51,793 bases of DNA from Acidimicrobiales bacterium (GTDB taxonomy: Bacteria; Actinomycetota; Acidimicrobiia; Acidimicrobiales; Acidimicrobilacustridaceae): the NCBI GenBank assembly GCA_025456085.1, contig JALOLF010000024.1, positions 1-51,793 of the forward strand, in the 5' to 3' direction. Under the pieces are notes generated by a model. The model made no database searches. It was not told the origin of the DNA and was given only the letters and a program-made list of their open reading frames with translations. Of the stretch, positions 17,792 through 27,741 are shown piece after piece. Numbering within the stretch: the first letter of the stretch is position 1; each line of letters starts with the position of its first letter. The position numbers were made by a program, and so were the translations under genes.

Positions 17792-18929
17792 GGCGGAGCC
17801 CACCCCCGAGTCGCTGGACCACCGGGCGGCCGCGAACCGGCTGATCGCCTACCACAGCCCGATCAGCGCCCGACTCACCGCCGAACGCACCTCGTACAGC
17901 AGCCAGCTCATCCCGGTGACGGCGTACATCCTCGTGGCGTGTGCCGAGGCCTTCGGCCGCTACCCCGAGATGATGCGCCGCATCGACGCCGCCCTGCCCG
18001 CCGACCGGATCGGCGTGGCCGGTCGTCGGCCCGGTAGCCGCATCAACAGCGTCTACCTGTGGTCGATCGCCAACTTCTTCCTCGTGGGTCGCAACCTGGT
18101 GTGCTCGTTGGACCCCTCCCGTGACGACGCCGAGGCCGCCCACACCGTGCTCGACTTCTGGGACCGCGCCGCGCTGGCCTTCCGGGGCGACGGCCACCGC
18201 CAGGCCTGGGACGCCGACGGCGTCGTGCGCCCCTACGGGGCCGACGTCGTCGAGCGGCTGCTCGACGGGTCGGTGCCCGTGACCGGCGACGAGGAGCGGT
18301 CCCGCCTCAAGCGCTTCAACGCCACCCTGGTCAACTACCTGTTCCTGCTGTACTTCGACACCCGCGTCGGCACCGGCGACACCGGCCCCTACCCCCTGCC
18401 CGACGGCCGCACCCTGCTGGTGCGCGACTTCTACCGGATGGGTCCCAGCGACTTCTGGTGGTCCGACGTCGCTGCCGAGCTGCCGTACCAGAACCTCACC
18501 GCGGCCCTGGTGCTCGACGACGTGGACGTGCGGGTCAGCGACTTCGGTTCGTCGGTGACCACCCCCGAGGACTACCTCGACCGGCTCGTCGGCTTCGGCC
18601 TGTTCACCACCGACACCCCCGACGGCTCGTTGCGACCCGTTCCCGCCGGCGAGCTCGACGAGCTGTCGGCGTTGGTGCGCAAGGTCAACGCCGCGCACTA
18701 CCGCCGGGTGGTGGCCATGTCGCGCGAGGAGCGCATCCGCTGCGGTGCCTACGTGTACTTCACCTTCCTGCGACCGTTCGCCGAGGTCGCCGGCGTAGCC
18801 GACGAGCTCGACTGGACGGTGCCCCGGGATCTCCCGGCGTCGGTGTTCGAGATGCTGTGCGCGATCGAGGGCTCCGAGATCGAGCTGCAGCAGGTGCCCG
18901 ACACCGAGTACTACCCGCCCATCGCCTGA
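17784..18929 (+). CDS. Unknown protein coupled to the swivel-domain gene
   Basis: I do not recognise this 381-residue protein. It is soluble-looking, with no signal peptide or clear membrane segment, and mainly helical. Recognisable stretches are SSQLIPVTAYILVACAEAF, RINSVYLWSIANFFLVGRNL, NATLVNYLFLLYFDTRVGTG and SDFWWSDVAAELPYQNLTAA. Aromatic residues are abundant. GTG at 17784 overlaps the swivel-domain stop and follows a GGGG-type ribosome binding site; another in-frame GTG at 17766 is possible. Tight coupling suggests that it is the partner whose chemistry uses, or is controlled by, the phosphohistidine domain. Confidence 0.85.
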   Translation: MGEAEPTPESLDHRAAANRLIAYHSPISARLTAERTSYSSQLIPVTAYILVACAEAFGRYPEMMRRIDAALPADRIGVAGRRPGSRINSVYLWSIANFFLVGRNLVCSLDPSRDDAEAAHTVLDFWDRAALAFRGDGHRQAWDADGVVRPYGADVVERLLDGSVPVTGDEERSRLKRFNATLVNYLFLLYFDTRVGTGDTGPYPLPDGRTLLVRDFYRMGPSDFWWSDVAAELPYQNLTAALVLDDVDVRVSDFGSSVTTPEDYLDRLVGFGLFTTDTPDGSLRPVPAGELDELSALVRKVNAAHYRRVVAMSREERIRCGAYVYFTFLRPFAEVAGVADELDWTVPRDLPASVFEMLCAIEGSEIELQQVPDTEYYPPIA

Positions 18930-18990
18930 CCGCGACCGGGCCGAGGGCGGCGGTTTGCTCCGTGGGCGGTGGGCGTGGTCTTGTGGAAGG

Positions 18991-19422
18991 GTGAGCACGA
19001 ACCACGATGAGGACGATCTGAACCTTCTGCTCATCCGTGCGGCTCGGGCGCATCGTGTCCGGCTCGGCCGCCTGTTGGCAGAACTGGGACTGCATCCCGG
19101 CCAGGAGGGCCTGCTCATGCAGCTCTGGGCCCAGGATGGGCAGACCCAGGCCCAGCTCGCCGCGGCCCTCGGCGTCGAGGCGCCGACCATCACCAAGATG
19201 GTGGCCCGGATGGAGGCGCACGGCCTGGTCGCCCGTCATGCCGATGACGCCGACCGGCGGGCCAGTCGGGTGTACCTGACCGCGGAGGGCAAGCGGCTCA
19301 AGCGGCCGGTGGAGCGTGCGTGGAAGAAGCTGGCCGAGGAGATGACCGCCGAGCTGTCCGAGCGCCAGCAGGGTTCGCTGCGCGCCGGGCTGCGCTCGGC
19401 CGTGCACAACCTGCAGGGCTGA
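18991..19422 (+). CDS. MarR-family transcriptional regulator
   Basis: This 143-residue winged-helix protein has the MarR order: helical N-terminus (LNLLLIRAARAHRVRLGR), DNA-binding helices QTQAQLAAALGVEAPTITKM and the wing ADDADRRASRVYLTAEG, whose Asp-Arg-Arg is the hallmark, then a dimerisation helix ending in AVHNLQG. MarR proteins repress adjacent or own genes and release on small-ligand binding; the target is not evident. GTG at 18991 is the best start. It may regulate the upstream swivel/unknown pair or the downstream Pro-rich gene. Confidence 0.92.
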   Translation: MSTNHDEDDLNLLLIRAARAHRVRLGRLLAELGLHPGQEGLLMQLWAQDGQTQAQLAAALGVEAPTITKMVARMEAHGLVARHADDADRRASRVYLTAEGKRLKRPVERAWKKLAEEMTAELSERQQGSLRAGLRSAVHNLQG

Positions 19423-19444
19423 GGTCGCCGGCCGCGCTCGTCGC

Positions 19445-19450
19445 TAGGAT
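19445..19450 (+). promoter_or_regulatory. -10 box TAGGAT for the Pro-rich gene
   Basis: TAGGAT lies 47 bases before the ATG; a GGGAGG ribosome binding site at 19488-19493 stands four bases from the start. Confidence 0.4.
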
Positions 19451-19497
19451 GCGGCCCGTTCCGCCCCAGACGGTGGCCGGGAGCAACGGGAGGACGA

Positions 19498-20208
19498 ATG
19501 GGCTTTCTGGACGATGTGAAGCGCAGCGCCAGCAAGGTGGCGTCGTCGGTGAACACGAGCCTGGACAGCAACCAGGCCCGCTCCCGGGCCGAGTTGCTGT
19601 GGCGTGACATCGGCGTGATCGTCTACCTCCAGCAGACGGGCCGTGCCGACGAGGAGATGAACGCGAACCTCCAGCGCATGCTGGAGGAGGTGCACTCGCT
19701 CGAGTCCCAGGGGGCGTCGCTCCTGTTCGCCCTGAAGACGGCTGCGCCGCCGCCCCCCGGTGCGGCCGCGGCGGGTGCGGTGCCGCCGGGTGGCATGCCC
19801 GCAGGCGGCGCGCCGCCGCCTCCGGGCGGGGGGTTCGCGCCGCCGCCTCCGGGCGGGGGGTTCGCGCCGCCGCCAGCTCCCGGCGAAGCCGCGGCGGCGG
19901 TGGAACCGCCCCCGCCTCCCGGTGGCGGCATCTTCGCCGCGCCGACCGCCCCGCCTCCTGCGCAGGCGCCGTCGCCCGTGGCGCCGCCGCCGCCTCCCGG
20001 TGGCGGGTTCGCGCCGCCGCCGCCCCCGTCCGGTGGCATGGCGCCGCCCGCCCCGGCCGCGCCTGCGGCAGCGGTTCCCCCGCCGCCGCCTCCGTCCGGC
20101 CTCAGCCCCGTCCTGCCGCCCGGTTCGCAGCCGGCCCCGCCCGCGGCCGACGAGCAGGCGCCACCACCGCTCGCTGCGCCTACTCCGCCGCCCCCTGCGG
20201 AGGGCTGA
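19498..20208 (+). CDS. Helical N-domain protein with long Pro/Gly-rich tail
   Basis: This 236-residue protein has two parts. Residues 1-80 are helical: MGFLDDVKRSASKVASSV, then AELLWRDIGVIVYLQQTGRA and a helix ending near ALKTAA. This resembles small actinobacterial proteins starting with FLDKVK and containing a LLRDLG-x-YxxQTGR segment, of unknown function. Residues 81-236 are a low-complexity tail of PPPPGGGF-type repeats. No signal peptide is present. The last 29 bases overlap the 3' end of the convergent GNAT gene. The tail could be an interaction or phase-forming region; this is inference. Confidence 0.85.
   Translation: MGFLDDVKRSASKVASSVNTSLDSNQARSRAELLWRDIGVIVYLQQTGRADEEMNANLQRMLEEVHSLESQGASLLFALKTAAPPPPGAAAAGAVPPGGMPAGGAPPPPGGGFAPPPPGGGFAPPPAPGEAAAAVEPPPPPGGGIFAAPTAPPPAQAPSPVAPPPPPGGGFAPPPPPSGGMAPPAPAAPAAAVPPPPPPSGLSPVLPPGSQPAPPAADEQAPPPLAAPTPPPPAEG
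19810..19863 (+). repeat. Perfect 27-bp tandem duplication in the Pro-rich tail
   Basis: Two identical copies (19810-19836, 19837-19863) each encode APPPPGGGF; a partial third copy follows. Such exact repeats mark recent expansion and possible length variation. Confidence 0.85.
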
Positions 20209-20737
20209 CCTCCTCGGCGGGGGCCGTCGTGCGCACCATGGTGCACGCGCCGGCGTCGTTGGCGACCATCCGGAAACCCAGCGACAGGTAGAGGTGGCGC
20301 GCCGGGTTGTCGTGCTCGACGCTGAGGCACAGCGCCGGCACCCCGTCGGCCGCGGCTGCCGCCAGGAGTGCCGACAACAGCCGGCGTCCCACGCCCCGGC
20401 CGCGCCAGTCGGCGACCACCCCGATCGAGACCTCGGGAACCCCGGCCGACACGAACCCGAAGCCGGGGTCGGCGGGGTCGAACACCCGGTACCACGCCGC
20501 GCCAACCGGCGTCGGCCTTCCCGGCCCGCCAGAGGGGTCCCGGTCGGGGGTCTCGGCGATCACCCCGCGGTCGCCCGGTCGGGGCCAGCCGAGCACGTAG
20601 TGGCCGAGCTCGGGTGTGTCGAGCAGCGTGGACCGGTCGAGCCGGACAGCACCGGGGCGCCAGCAGACGGCTTCCACGAGCATGTCGCCGAGGAACCCGG
20701 CGTCGTCGGGCCCTGCCGCTCGTAGCGTCACCTCCAC
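20180..20737 (-). CDS. GNAT-family N-acetyltransferase
   Basis: This 185-residue protein has the GNAT acetyl-CoA motif: VSIGVVADWRGRGVGRRLLS (V-x-x-x-WRGRGVGRRL), preceded by a beta strand, and the C-terminal LCLSVEHDNPARHLYLSLGF with the typical N-x-x-A-x-x-LY-x-x-GF. The acceptor substrate is unknown. GTG at 20737 is chosen; a second GTG six bases on is equally possible. A GAGACT box eight bases upstream may be a weak leaderless -10. The 3' end overlaps the Pro-rich gene on the opposite strand. Confidence 0.88.
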   Translation of the reverse strand: MEVTLRAAGPDDAGFLGDMLVEAVCWRPGAVRLDRSTLLDTPELGHYVLGWPRPGDRGVIAETPDRDPSGGPGRPTPVGAAWYRVFDPADPGFGFVSAGVPEVSIGVVADWRGRGVGRRLLSALLAAAAADGVPALCLSVEHDNPARHLYLSLGFRMVANDAGACTMVRTTAPAEEVSPPQGAAE

Positions 20738-20824
20738 TGACGGGCAGTCTCCCACGTGGCCGTGACGCCCGGGGTGGTGCGGCGCGGGCCCGGGCGGGCC
20801 TGCGCCGTCTGCGAGACTCCCCGC

Positions 20825-21748
20825 ATGACCGACTGGCTCCAGCCGACCGACGAATGGCCCCACGAACCCGGACCCGAGCAGCTCTGGAGCGAGTCGTGGT
20901 ACCTCGACTTCCACGACCGCGACGGCGAGGTGGGCGGCTACGTGCGGGTGGGCCGGTACCCCAACCTGGGGGTGGTCTGGTACTGGGCCACCGTGGTCGG
21001 CCCCGGTCGCCGAACCGTGCTGGTCGCCGATCACGAGGTGCCCGTCCCCGCGGGGCGCTCCCTGGAGCTGCGGGCGCCCGGGTTGTGGGCGGACCACAAC
21101 GTGGAGACCCCGCTCGAGCACTTCAGCCTGGGTCTGGAGGCGTTCGGGGTGGCCCTCGACGATCCGGCCGACGCCTACCGGGGCCTGCGGGGGGATCGGA
21201 CACCCCTGGGCTTCGACCTCGAGTGGGAGACCGACGGTGCGGTGTTCCCGTGGCCGATGGGCTTCGATCGCTACGAGATCCCGTGCCGGGTGCACGGCGA
21301 GGTGCTCGTGGGCGAGGAGCGCATCGAGCTCGACGGGTTCGGCCAGCGCGACCACTCGTGGGGGGTGCGGGACTGGTGGAGCACCGCCTGGTGCTGGAAC
21401 GCCTTCCGCATGGACGACGGCCGCCGGTTCCACACCGTGTCCGTGCGACCGCACGGTGGCTACGCCATCGGCTACGACCAGCACCCGGATCGGGAGCTCC
21501 AGGTCGTGACCCGGGCCGAGGTCGTCGAGGAGCCCGGCCCGGAGGGCATCCCCACGGGCGCCGTGGCCACCATCGAGGGCCGACGCTTCGAGGTGGAACC
21601 ACTGGCCTGGGCCCCCCTCCTGCTCGTGGCGCCCGACGGGCGCGAGTCCCGCTTCCCCCGGGCGTTGGCCCGGTTCACCGACGACGCCGGCGTCCGGGGT
21701 CTCGGCTGGATCGAGTTCAACCAGCCCCCGGCGGCAGCTGCGGGGTGA
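20825..21748 (+). CDS. AttH/CrtC-like lipocalin-fold protein (DUF7064 type)
   Basis: This 307-residue soluble protein is rich in beta strands and has GFGQRDHSWGVRDWW, the Gly-x-GxRDHSWGxRDW motif of the actinobacterial DUF7064/7065 and AttH/CrtC-like proteins. Other family-like segments are WSESWYLDFHD near the N-terminus and YEIPCRVHGEVLVG. These proteins have a double lipocalin-like barrel and probably bind or modify hydrophobic compounds; the actual role is unknown. The ATG follows a weak GAGACT box by six bases and no ribosome binding site is visible. Confidence 0.7.
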   Translation: MTDWLQPTDEWPHEPGPEQLWSESWYLDFHDRDGEVGGYVRVGRYPNLGVVWYWATVVGPGRRTVLVADHEVPVPAGRSLELRAPGLWADHNVETPLEHFSLGLEAFGVALDDPADAYRGLRGDRTPLGFDLEWETDGAVFPWPMGFDRYEIPCRVHGEVLVGEERIELDGFGQRDHSWGVRDWWSTAWCWNAFRMDDGRRFHTVSVRPHGGYAIGYDQHPDRELQVVTRAEVVEEPGPEGIPTGAVATIEGRRFEVEPLAWAPLLLVAPDGRESRFPRALARFTDDAGVRGLGWIEFNQPPAAAAG

Positions 21749-21772
21749 TCACCGGGCGGCGGGGCCGCCCAC

Positions 21773-21778
21773 TAGCCT
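21773..21778 (+). promoter_or_regulatory. -10 box TAGCCT, leaderless dedA
   Basis: TAGCCT ends nine bases before the ATG at 21788, with no ribosome binding site between. Confidence 0.5.
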
Positions 21779-21787
21779 GAGCGGCTC

Positions 21788-22447
21788 ATGCGTTCCACCC
21801 TGATCGCCGTCGGTCTCGATGCGGAGAAGCTCATCCGCAGCGTCGGGTACTTCGGTCTGCTGGCCGTGGTGTTCGCCGAGTCCGGCATCATGCTCGGCTT
21901 CTTCCTCCCCGGCGACTCGCTGCTGTTCATCGCCGGGTTCCTGTCCTATCGGGGCGAGGTGATGCCCGACATCGTCTGGGTGTCCCTGGGCTGCTTCGTC
22001 GCCGCCGTGGCCGGCGACCAGGTCGGCTACGTGACCGGTCGACGGGTCGGCCCCGCCCTCTTCCAGCGGCCCAACTCCCGGCTCTTCCGTCAGGAGTACG
22101 TCGACAAGGCGGAGGGGTTCTTCGAGCGCCACGGGTCGAAGACGATCGTGATGGCGCGGTTCGTGCCCATCGTGCGGACGTTCGCGCCCATCGTGGCCGG
22201 CGTCTCGAAGATGCACTACCGCACCTTCGTCGTCTTCAACGTCATCGGTGGCTTCCTGTGGGCGGTGGGCATCACCCAGGCCGGTTACTGGTTGGGACGC
22301 ACCTTCCCGTGGCTCGGCGAGGAGATCGACAAGGTGGTCATCCTCATCGTCGTGGTGTCGGTGCTGCCGATGGGCATCGAGGTGCTCCGCCACCGCCGTC
22401 GGGCCCGGCGGGAGGCGGCGGCCGCCGTCGAGGACACCGCCGCCTGA
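21788..22447 (+). CDS. DedA-family (VTT domain) membrane protein
   Basis: This 219-residue inner membrane protein shows the DedA hallmarks: an acidic re-entrant segment ESGIMLGFFLPGDSLLF, then FFERHGSKTIVMARFVP and IVRTFAPIVAGVSKMHY (the R-x-x-P-x-x-R-T-x-x-x-x-x-AG pattern). Two or three helices follow, ending in a basic cytoplasmic tail. Family members such as UptA recycle undecaprenyl phosphate across the membrane; others flip phospholipids. The gene converges with a DUF368 gene, the other known undecaprenyl-phosphate carrier family. Confidence 0.9.
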   Translation: MRSTLIAVGLDAEKLIRSVGYFGLLAVVFAESGIMLGFFLPGDSLLFIAGFLSYRGEVMPDIVWVSLGCFVAAVAGDQVGYVTGRRVGPALFQRPNSRLFRQEYVDKAEGFFERHGSKTIVMARFVPIVRTFAPIVAGVSKMHYRTFVVFNVIGGFLWAVGITQAGYWLGRTFPWLGEEIDKVVILIVVVSVLPMGIEVLRHRRRARREAAAAVEDTAA

Positions 22448-22487
22448 CGGCCGGGTGGCGCCGGCTCACCGGGTGTCGGGCCGGTGG

Positions 22488-23399
22488 TCAGTCTTCCTGG
22501 AGCTCCTCGATGAGGTCTTCGTCGGTGCGGCCCTCGATCCGCTCGGCGATCGTCGTCACGCCGATGACCACCACCACGCCGACGACGGCCAGCAGCAGCG
22601 GGATGCCGACGTCCCCGGCCGGCAGGGCCAGCTCGTTGCCGTCCGTGCCGTCGGGCCACGGCCACAAGACCCGCAGCGAGCCCACCATGAGGCCGATGAG
22701 AGCGGCCAGCACGGTTCGCTCGTGGTGCACCAGCCCCCAGTGCAGCGCCTGGGAGAACGACGCCAGCCCCAGCACGCAGCCCAGCGTGAACACGCTCAGC
22801 GTCAGCAGGTCGGCGTCGGTCACGGCGCCGAGCACGTTGTCGTACATGCCCAGCATCAGCAGCAGGAACGAACCGGATATCCCCGGCAGGATCATGGCGC
22901 AGATGGCGATGGCCCCGCACACGAAGTAGAACCACAGCGCCGGGTCCTCCACGATGCCCTGCTGCAGGCCGAGCACGAAGAAGGTGACCACGGCACTGAG
23001 GACGGCGACGCCCAGCCGGTTGGCGTCCCAGCCCTGCACCAGGCGCGACGCCACCACCACCGAGCCGATGACGAGGCCGAAGAACAGCGCGGCCATGCGC
23101 ACCGGCTCCTCCTCGAGGAGGCTCTCGATGGTGTGGGAGAGCGCCAGGATGGCCGCACCGATGCCGGCGGCCAGCGGCACCAGGAATGCCCACTCGACCT
23201 CACGCAGGCGGGCGGCGGCGTTGCGTGCGTCGGCCCTGGCCAGCGAGCCGAGCGCCCGCGAACCGGTGCGGACGTTGGTGATGAGCCGGTGGTAGATGCC
23301 GAGGACGAGGGCCACGGTGCCGCCCGAGACACCGGGGACGATGTCCGCCGCGCCCATGAGGAACCCTCGACCGGCCTGGATCGCCGTGCGTTGGAGCAT
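22488..23399 (-). CDS. DUF368 (PopT-like) membrane protein
   Basis: This 303-residue protein has about eight hydrophobic helices and the DUF368 signature GAADIVPGVSGGTVALVLGI near the N-terminus, repeated in weaker form as MILPGISGSFLLLMLGMY in the second half. DUF368/PopT proteins have been linked to undecaprenyl phosphate translocation for cell-wall recycling. ATG at 23399 is preferred over longer options because a TAGATT box lies eight bases upstream. It is downstream of sdhB in the same direction (82-base gap) but likely has its own promoter. Confidence 0.9.
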   Translation of the reverse strand: MLQRTAIQAGRGFLMGAADIVPGVSGGTVALVLGIYHRLITNVRTGSRALGSLARADARNAAARLREVEWAFLVPLAAGIGAAILALSHTIESLLEEEPVRMAALFFGLVIGSVVVASRLVQGWDANRLGVAVLSAVVTFFVLGLQQGIVEDPALWFYFVCGAIAICAMILPGISGSFLLLMLGMYDNVLGAVTDADLLTLSVFTLGCVLGLASFSQALHWGLVHHERTVLAALIGLMVGSLRVLWPWPDGTDGNELALPAGDVGIPLLLAVVGVVVVIGVTTIAERIEGRTDEDLIEELQED

Positions 23400-23407
23400 G
23401 GATGAAG

Positions 23408-23413
23408 AATCTA
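23408..23413 (-). promoter_or_regulatory. -10 box TAGATT, leaderless DUF368 gene
   Basis: TAGATT on the minus strand ends eight bases before the ATG at 23399; no ribosome binding site is seen. Confidence 0.55.
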
Positions 23414-23481
23414 CCCGGAACTCGACTTCGTCCTTCAGCACCCGCTGCGGGGCGGGCGGCGCGCAGACGAGGCGGCTCGGC

Positions 23482-24249
23482 CTACGGGAAGCCCTGGCCC
23501 TGGAGCTTGCGGTTCTTGATCTTGGCCTTGATGTAGTCGCGGTTCATGTAGGCGATGAAGTCGATCGAGATCTCCTTCGGGCACGCCTCCTGGCACTCGC
23601 CGTGGTTGGTGCACGAGCCGAAGAACTGCTCCATGCGCTCCACCATGGCCTCGGTGCGCTTCCACCGCTCGGCCTGGCCCTGCGGGAGCAGGTTCAGGTG
23701 GTTCAGCTTCGCCGAGGTGAAGAGCTGCCCGGCGCTGTTCGGGCAGGCCGCCACGCAGGCCCCGCAGCCGATGCACGCCGCGGCGTCCATGGAGGAGTCG
23801 GCCACCGGCTTGGGGATGGGGATCAGGTTGGCGTCGGGCGCGGCGCCGGTGTTGGCGTTGATGTAGCCGCCGGCCTCGACGATGGCGTCGAGCGGGCTGC
23901 GGTCCACGATCAGGTCCTTCATGATCGGGAACGCCGCGGCCCGCCACGGCTCGATGGTGATCTCGTCGCCGTCGCGGAAGGTGCGCATGTGCAGCTGGCA
24001 GGTGGCGGTGCCCTTCTGGGGGCCGTGGGCCTGCCCGTTGACCATGAGGCCGCACGTGCCGCAGATGCCCTCGCGGCAGTCGCTGTCGAAGGCGATGGGT
24101 TCCCGACCGTCCTCGATGAGGCGCTCGTTCACGATGTCGAGCATCTCCAGGAAGGACATCTCGTCCTTGATGTCGGCGGCCTGGTAGGTCTCGAAGCGGC
24201 CGCCCGTGTGGGGGCCGTCCTGGCGCCAGACCTTGAGGGTGAGGTTCAC
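23482..24249 (-). CDS. sdhB: Succinate dehydrogenase iron-sulfur subunit
   Basis: This 255-residue electron-transfer subunit has a plant-ferredoxin [2Fe-2S] motif [15 protein letters not shown], a [4Fe-4S] motif [12 protein letters not shown] and the third cluster motif around [12 protein letters not shown]. It passes electrons from SdhA to the membrane cytochrome b. GTG at 24249 begins NLTLKVWRQ, the family N-terminus, with GGAG eight bases upstream. It lies 28 bases after sdhA, last in the sdhCAB operon. Confidence 0.95.
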   Translation of the reverse strand: MNLTLKVWRQDGPHTGGRFETYQAADIKDEMSFLEMLDIVNERLIEDGREPIAFDSDCREGICGTCGLMVNGQAHGPQKGTATCQLHMRTFRDGDEITIEPWRAAAFPIMKDLIVDRSPLDAIVEAGGYINANTGAAPDANLIPIPKPVADSSMDAAACIGCGACVAACPNSAGQLFTSAKLNHLNLLPQGQAERWKRTEAMVERMEQFFGSCTNHGECQEACPKEISIDFIAYMNRDYIKAKIKNRKLQGQGFP

Positions 24250-24277
24250 GTTCGTGTCTCCGGTTCCGGGGCGTGCG

Positions 24278-26203
<1,926 letters not shown>

Positions 26204-26214
26204 GGCGTCCTCCC

Positions 26215-26979
26215 TCAGCCCACGACGCCGGTGAGCACGGCGATGGGGAAGCTGATGTTCATGCCGGCGACGAGCACGGCGAACCCGGCGGCGAAGGCCC
26301 GGCGGGCCCCGTTGTAGCGGGGGTTGTTGACCCCGAGGCTCTGGAACATGCTCCATGCCCCGTGGAACAGGTGGATGCCCAGGGCGATGTTGGCCACGAT
26401 GTAGATGGCGGCCACGCCGATCCGGTCGAGGCTGTAGGTGACGTTGGCGAAGGCCTCGCCGCGCTCGAACTCGGAGTTGATGAACCCCACGCCCCAGGTC
26501 AGGTCGGCCAGGTGGAACAGCAGGAAGAGGCCGACGATGATGCCCGACACGCGCATGGTGCGGCTGGCGTAGTTGGCGGCCAGGTAGTCACGGCGGGACT
26601 GGTAGCGCACCGGCCGGGCCTTCTGGTTCATGCGGGTGAGCGAGGCGGCGGCTGCGATGTGCAGGCCGAACGCCACGATCAGGCCGATGCGCAGGAGCCA
26701 CAGCGCCACGGTGTGGGGCAGGATCGGGTACAGCAGGTCGCGCAGGAACTCCGCGTAGTGGTTGAAGTCCTCCTCGCCCATGTACATCTTCAGGTTGCCG
26801 ATGGCGTGGAAGAACACGAAGCCCATGAGGGCGGCCCCGGTGAGGGCCATGATCCACTTCTTGCCGACGGCCGTCTGCCAGTAGACGAGGGGGAAGGGCA
26901 GGCGCTTCGAGGGCCGCTTCATGACCGGGGCGACGGTGATGTCGGGGGTCAGGGGAGGCGCTTCCTGGGTTGCTGTCAC
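26215..26979 (-). CDS. sdhC: Succinate dehydrogenase cytochrome b subunit (b558 type)
   Basis: This 254-residue membrane anchor has five predicted helices and conserved heme-ligand His residues in [33 protein letters not shown] and [13 protein letters not shown]. This fits the type-B, di-heme, single-subunit anchor, which explains the absence of an sdhD gene. GTG at 26979 has GGAGGT six bases upstream. First gene of sdhCAB, about 100 bases downstream of a candidate promoter with overlapping inverted repeats. Confidence 0.93.
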   Translation of the reverse strand: MTATQEAPPLTPDITVAPVMKRPSKRLPFPLVYWQTAVGKKWIMALTGAALMGFVFFHAIGNLKMYMGEEDFNHYAEFLRDLLYPILPHTVALWLLRIGLIVAFGLHIAAAASLTRMNQKARPVRYQSRRDYLAANYASRTMRVSGIIVGLFLLFHLADLTWGVGFINSEFERGEAFANVTYSLDRIGVAAIYIVANIALGIHLFHGAWSMFQSLGVNNPRYNGARRAFAAGFAVLVAGMNISFPIAVLTGVVG

Positions 26980-27074
26980 GTGGGGACCTCCGGGCCGGCC
27001 GGTGACGATGAGCAGGTTGACGGGCCCCGTCCGCGCGCCGCCGTGTCGCAGGCGTCGGGATGACGGTGACCTGC

Positions 27075-27102
27075 CGAAACGCTAGTGCTGACGTTTCGTC
27101 AG
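27075..27102. promoter_or_regulatory. Overlapping inverted repeats at the sdh promoter
   Basis: CGAAACG (27075-27081) pairs with CGTTTCG (27092-27098), and CTGACG (27088-27093) pairs with CGTCAG (27097-27102). On the minus strand, TAGCGT (27084-27079) is a -10 candidate inside the first repeat, so a repressor binding here would block sdhC transcription. The rest of the 275-base gap shows nothing else I can support. Confidence 0.4.
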
Positions 27103-27254
27103 GGGCCACTTCAGGTCGGGACTGCTCGGCGTCGCGCTCGGCCCGCGGTGGACCCCCGGGGCTGTGCCAGGATGCGTCCGGGCGCGTGTGTGGAGCGGTG
27201 CCGTCGCCCGCGGAACGGAGGAGCGATGGACGCGCGGAACGGGAGACGTAGCTG

Positions 27255-27734
27255 ATGGGAGCGGCACCGACCGGTCCGGTCATCGGGTGCACCGACGGCT
27301 CCGAGCTGGCGGTCGCGGCACTGGGGGCGGGGTTGGCGCTGCTGCCCGCCGAGGTGCCCGTGGTGCTGGTCACGGTCGTCGCCGAGCCGGATCCCGCCCT
27401 GGTGACGGGCTCCGGCCACGCCGGCGGCGTGCTGTCACCGCAGGACTACGCCCGCGAGCGCGCCGAGGCCCACGCCCAGGGCAAGGCGGTGCTCGACGCC
27501 GCCGCTCGAGCGCTCGGGCGTCACGACGCGCAGCACCGCGTGCTGGAGGGCAGCGCCGGGACCGCCATCTGCGCGCTGGCCGAGGAGCTCGACGCCCGGG
27601 CCGTCGTCCTCGGGTCGCGCGGCCGGGGCGGCCTGCGCCGCGCCGTGCTCGGCTCGGTGTCGGACCACGTCGTGCGCCGAGCCCCCTGTCCGGTGCTGGT
27701 GGTCAACGACCGGGTGGTGGTCGACGACGGGTGA
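27255..27734 (+). CDS. Universal stress protein, UspA family
   Basis: This 159-residue single-domain protein has the ATP-binding UspA motif G-x2-G-x9-GS in GSRGRGGLRRAVLGSVSDHV, followed by APCPVLVV, and an N-terminal VIGCTDGSELAVAAL. The motif predicts ATP binding, as in MJ0577-type proteins. Role is stress or energy-state adaptation without a defined partner. GGGAGA lies eight bases before the ATG. It converges with the GH2 gene, leaving seven bases between stops. Confidence 0.92.
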   Translation: MGAAPTGPVIGCTDGSELAVAALGAGLALLPAEVPVVLVTVVAEPDPALVTGSGHAGGVLSPQDYARERAEAHAQGKAVLDAAARALGRHDAQHRVLEGSAGTAICALAEELDARAVVLGSRGRGGLRRAVLGSVSDHVVRRAPCPVLVVNDRVVVDDG

Positions 27735-27741
27735 GCCCCCG

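Noticed and set aside
27061..27254. Small plus-strand frame before uspA
   Set aside because: No ribosome binding site or recognisable protein content; it overlaps the proposed regulatory region.
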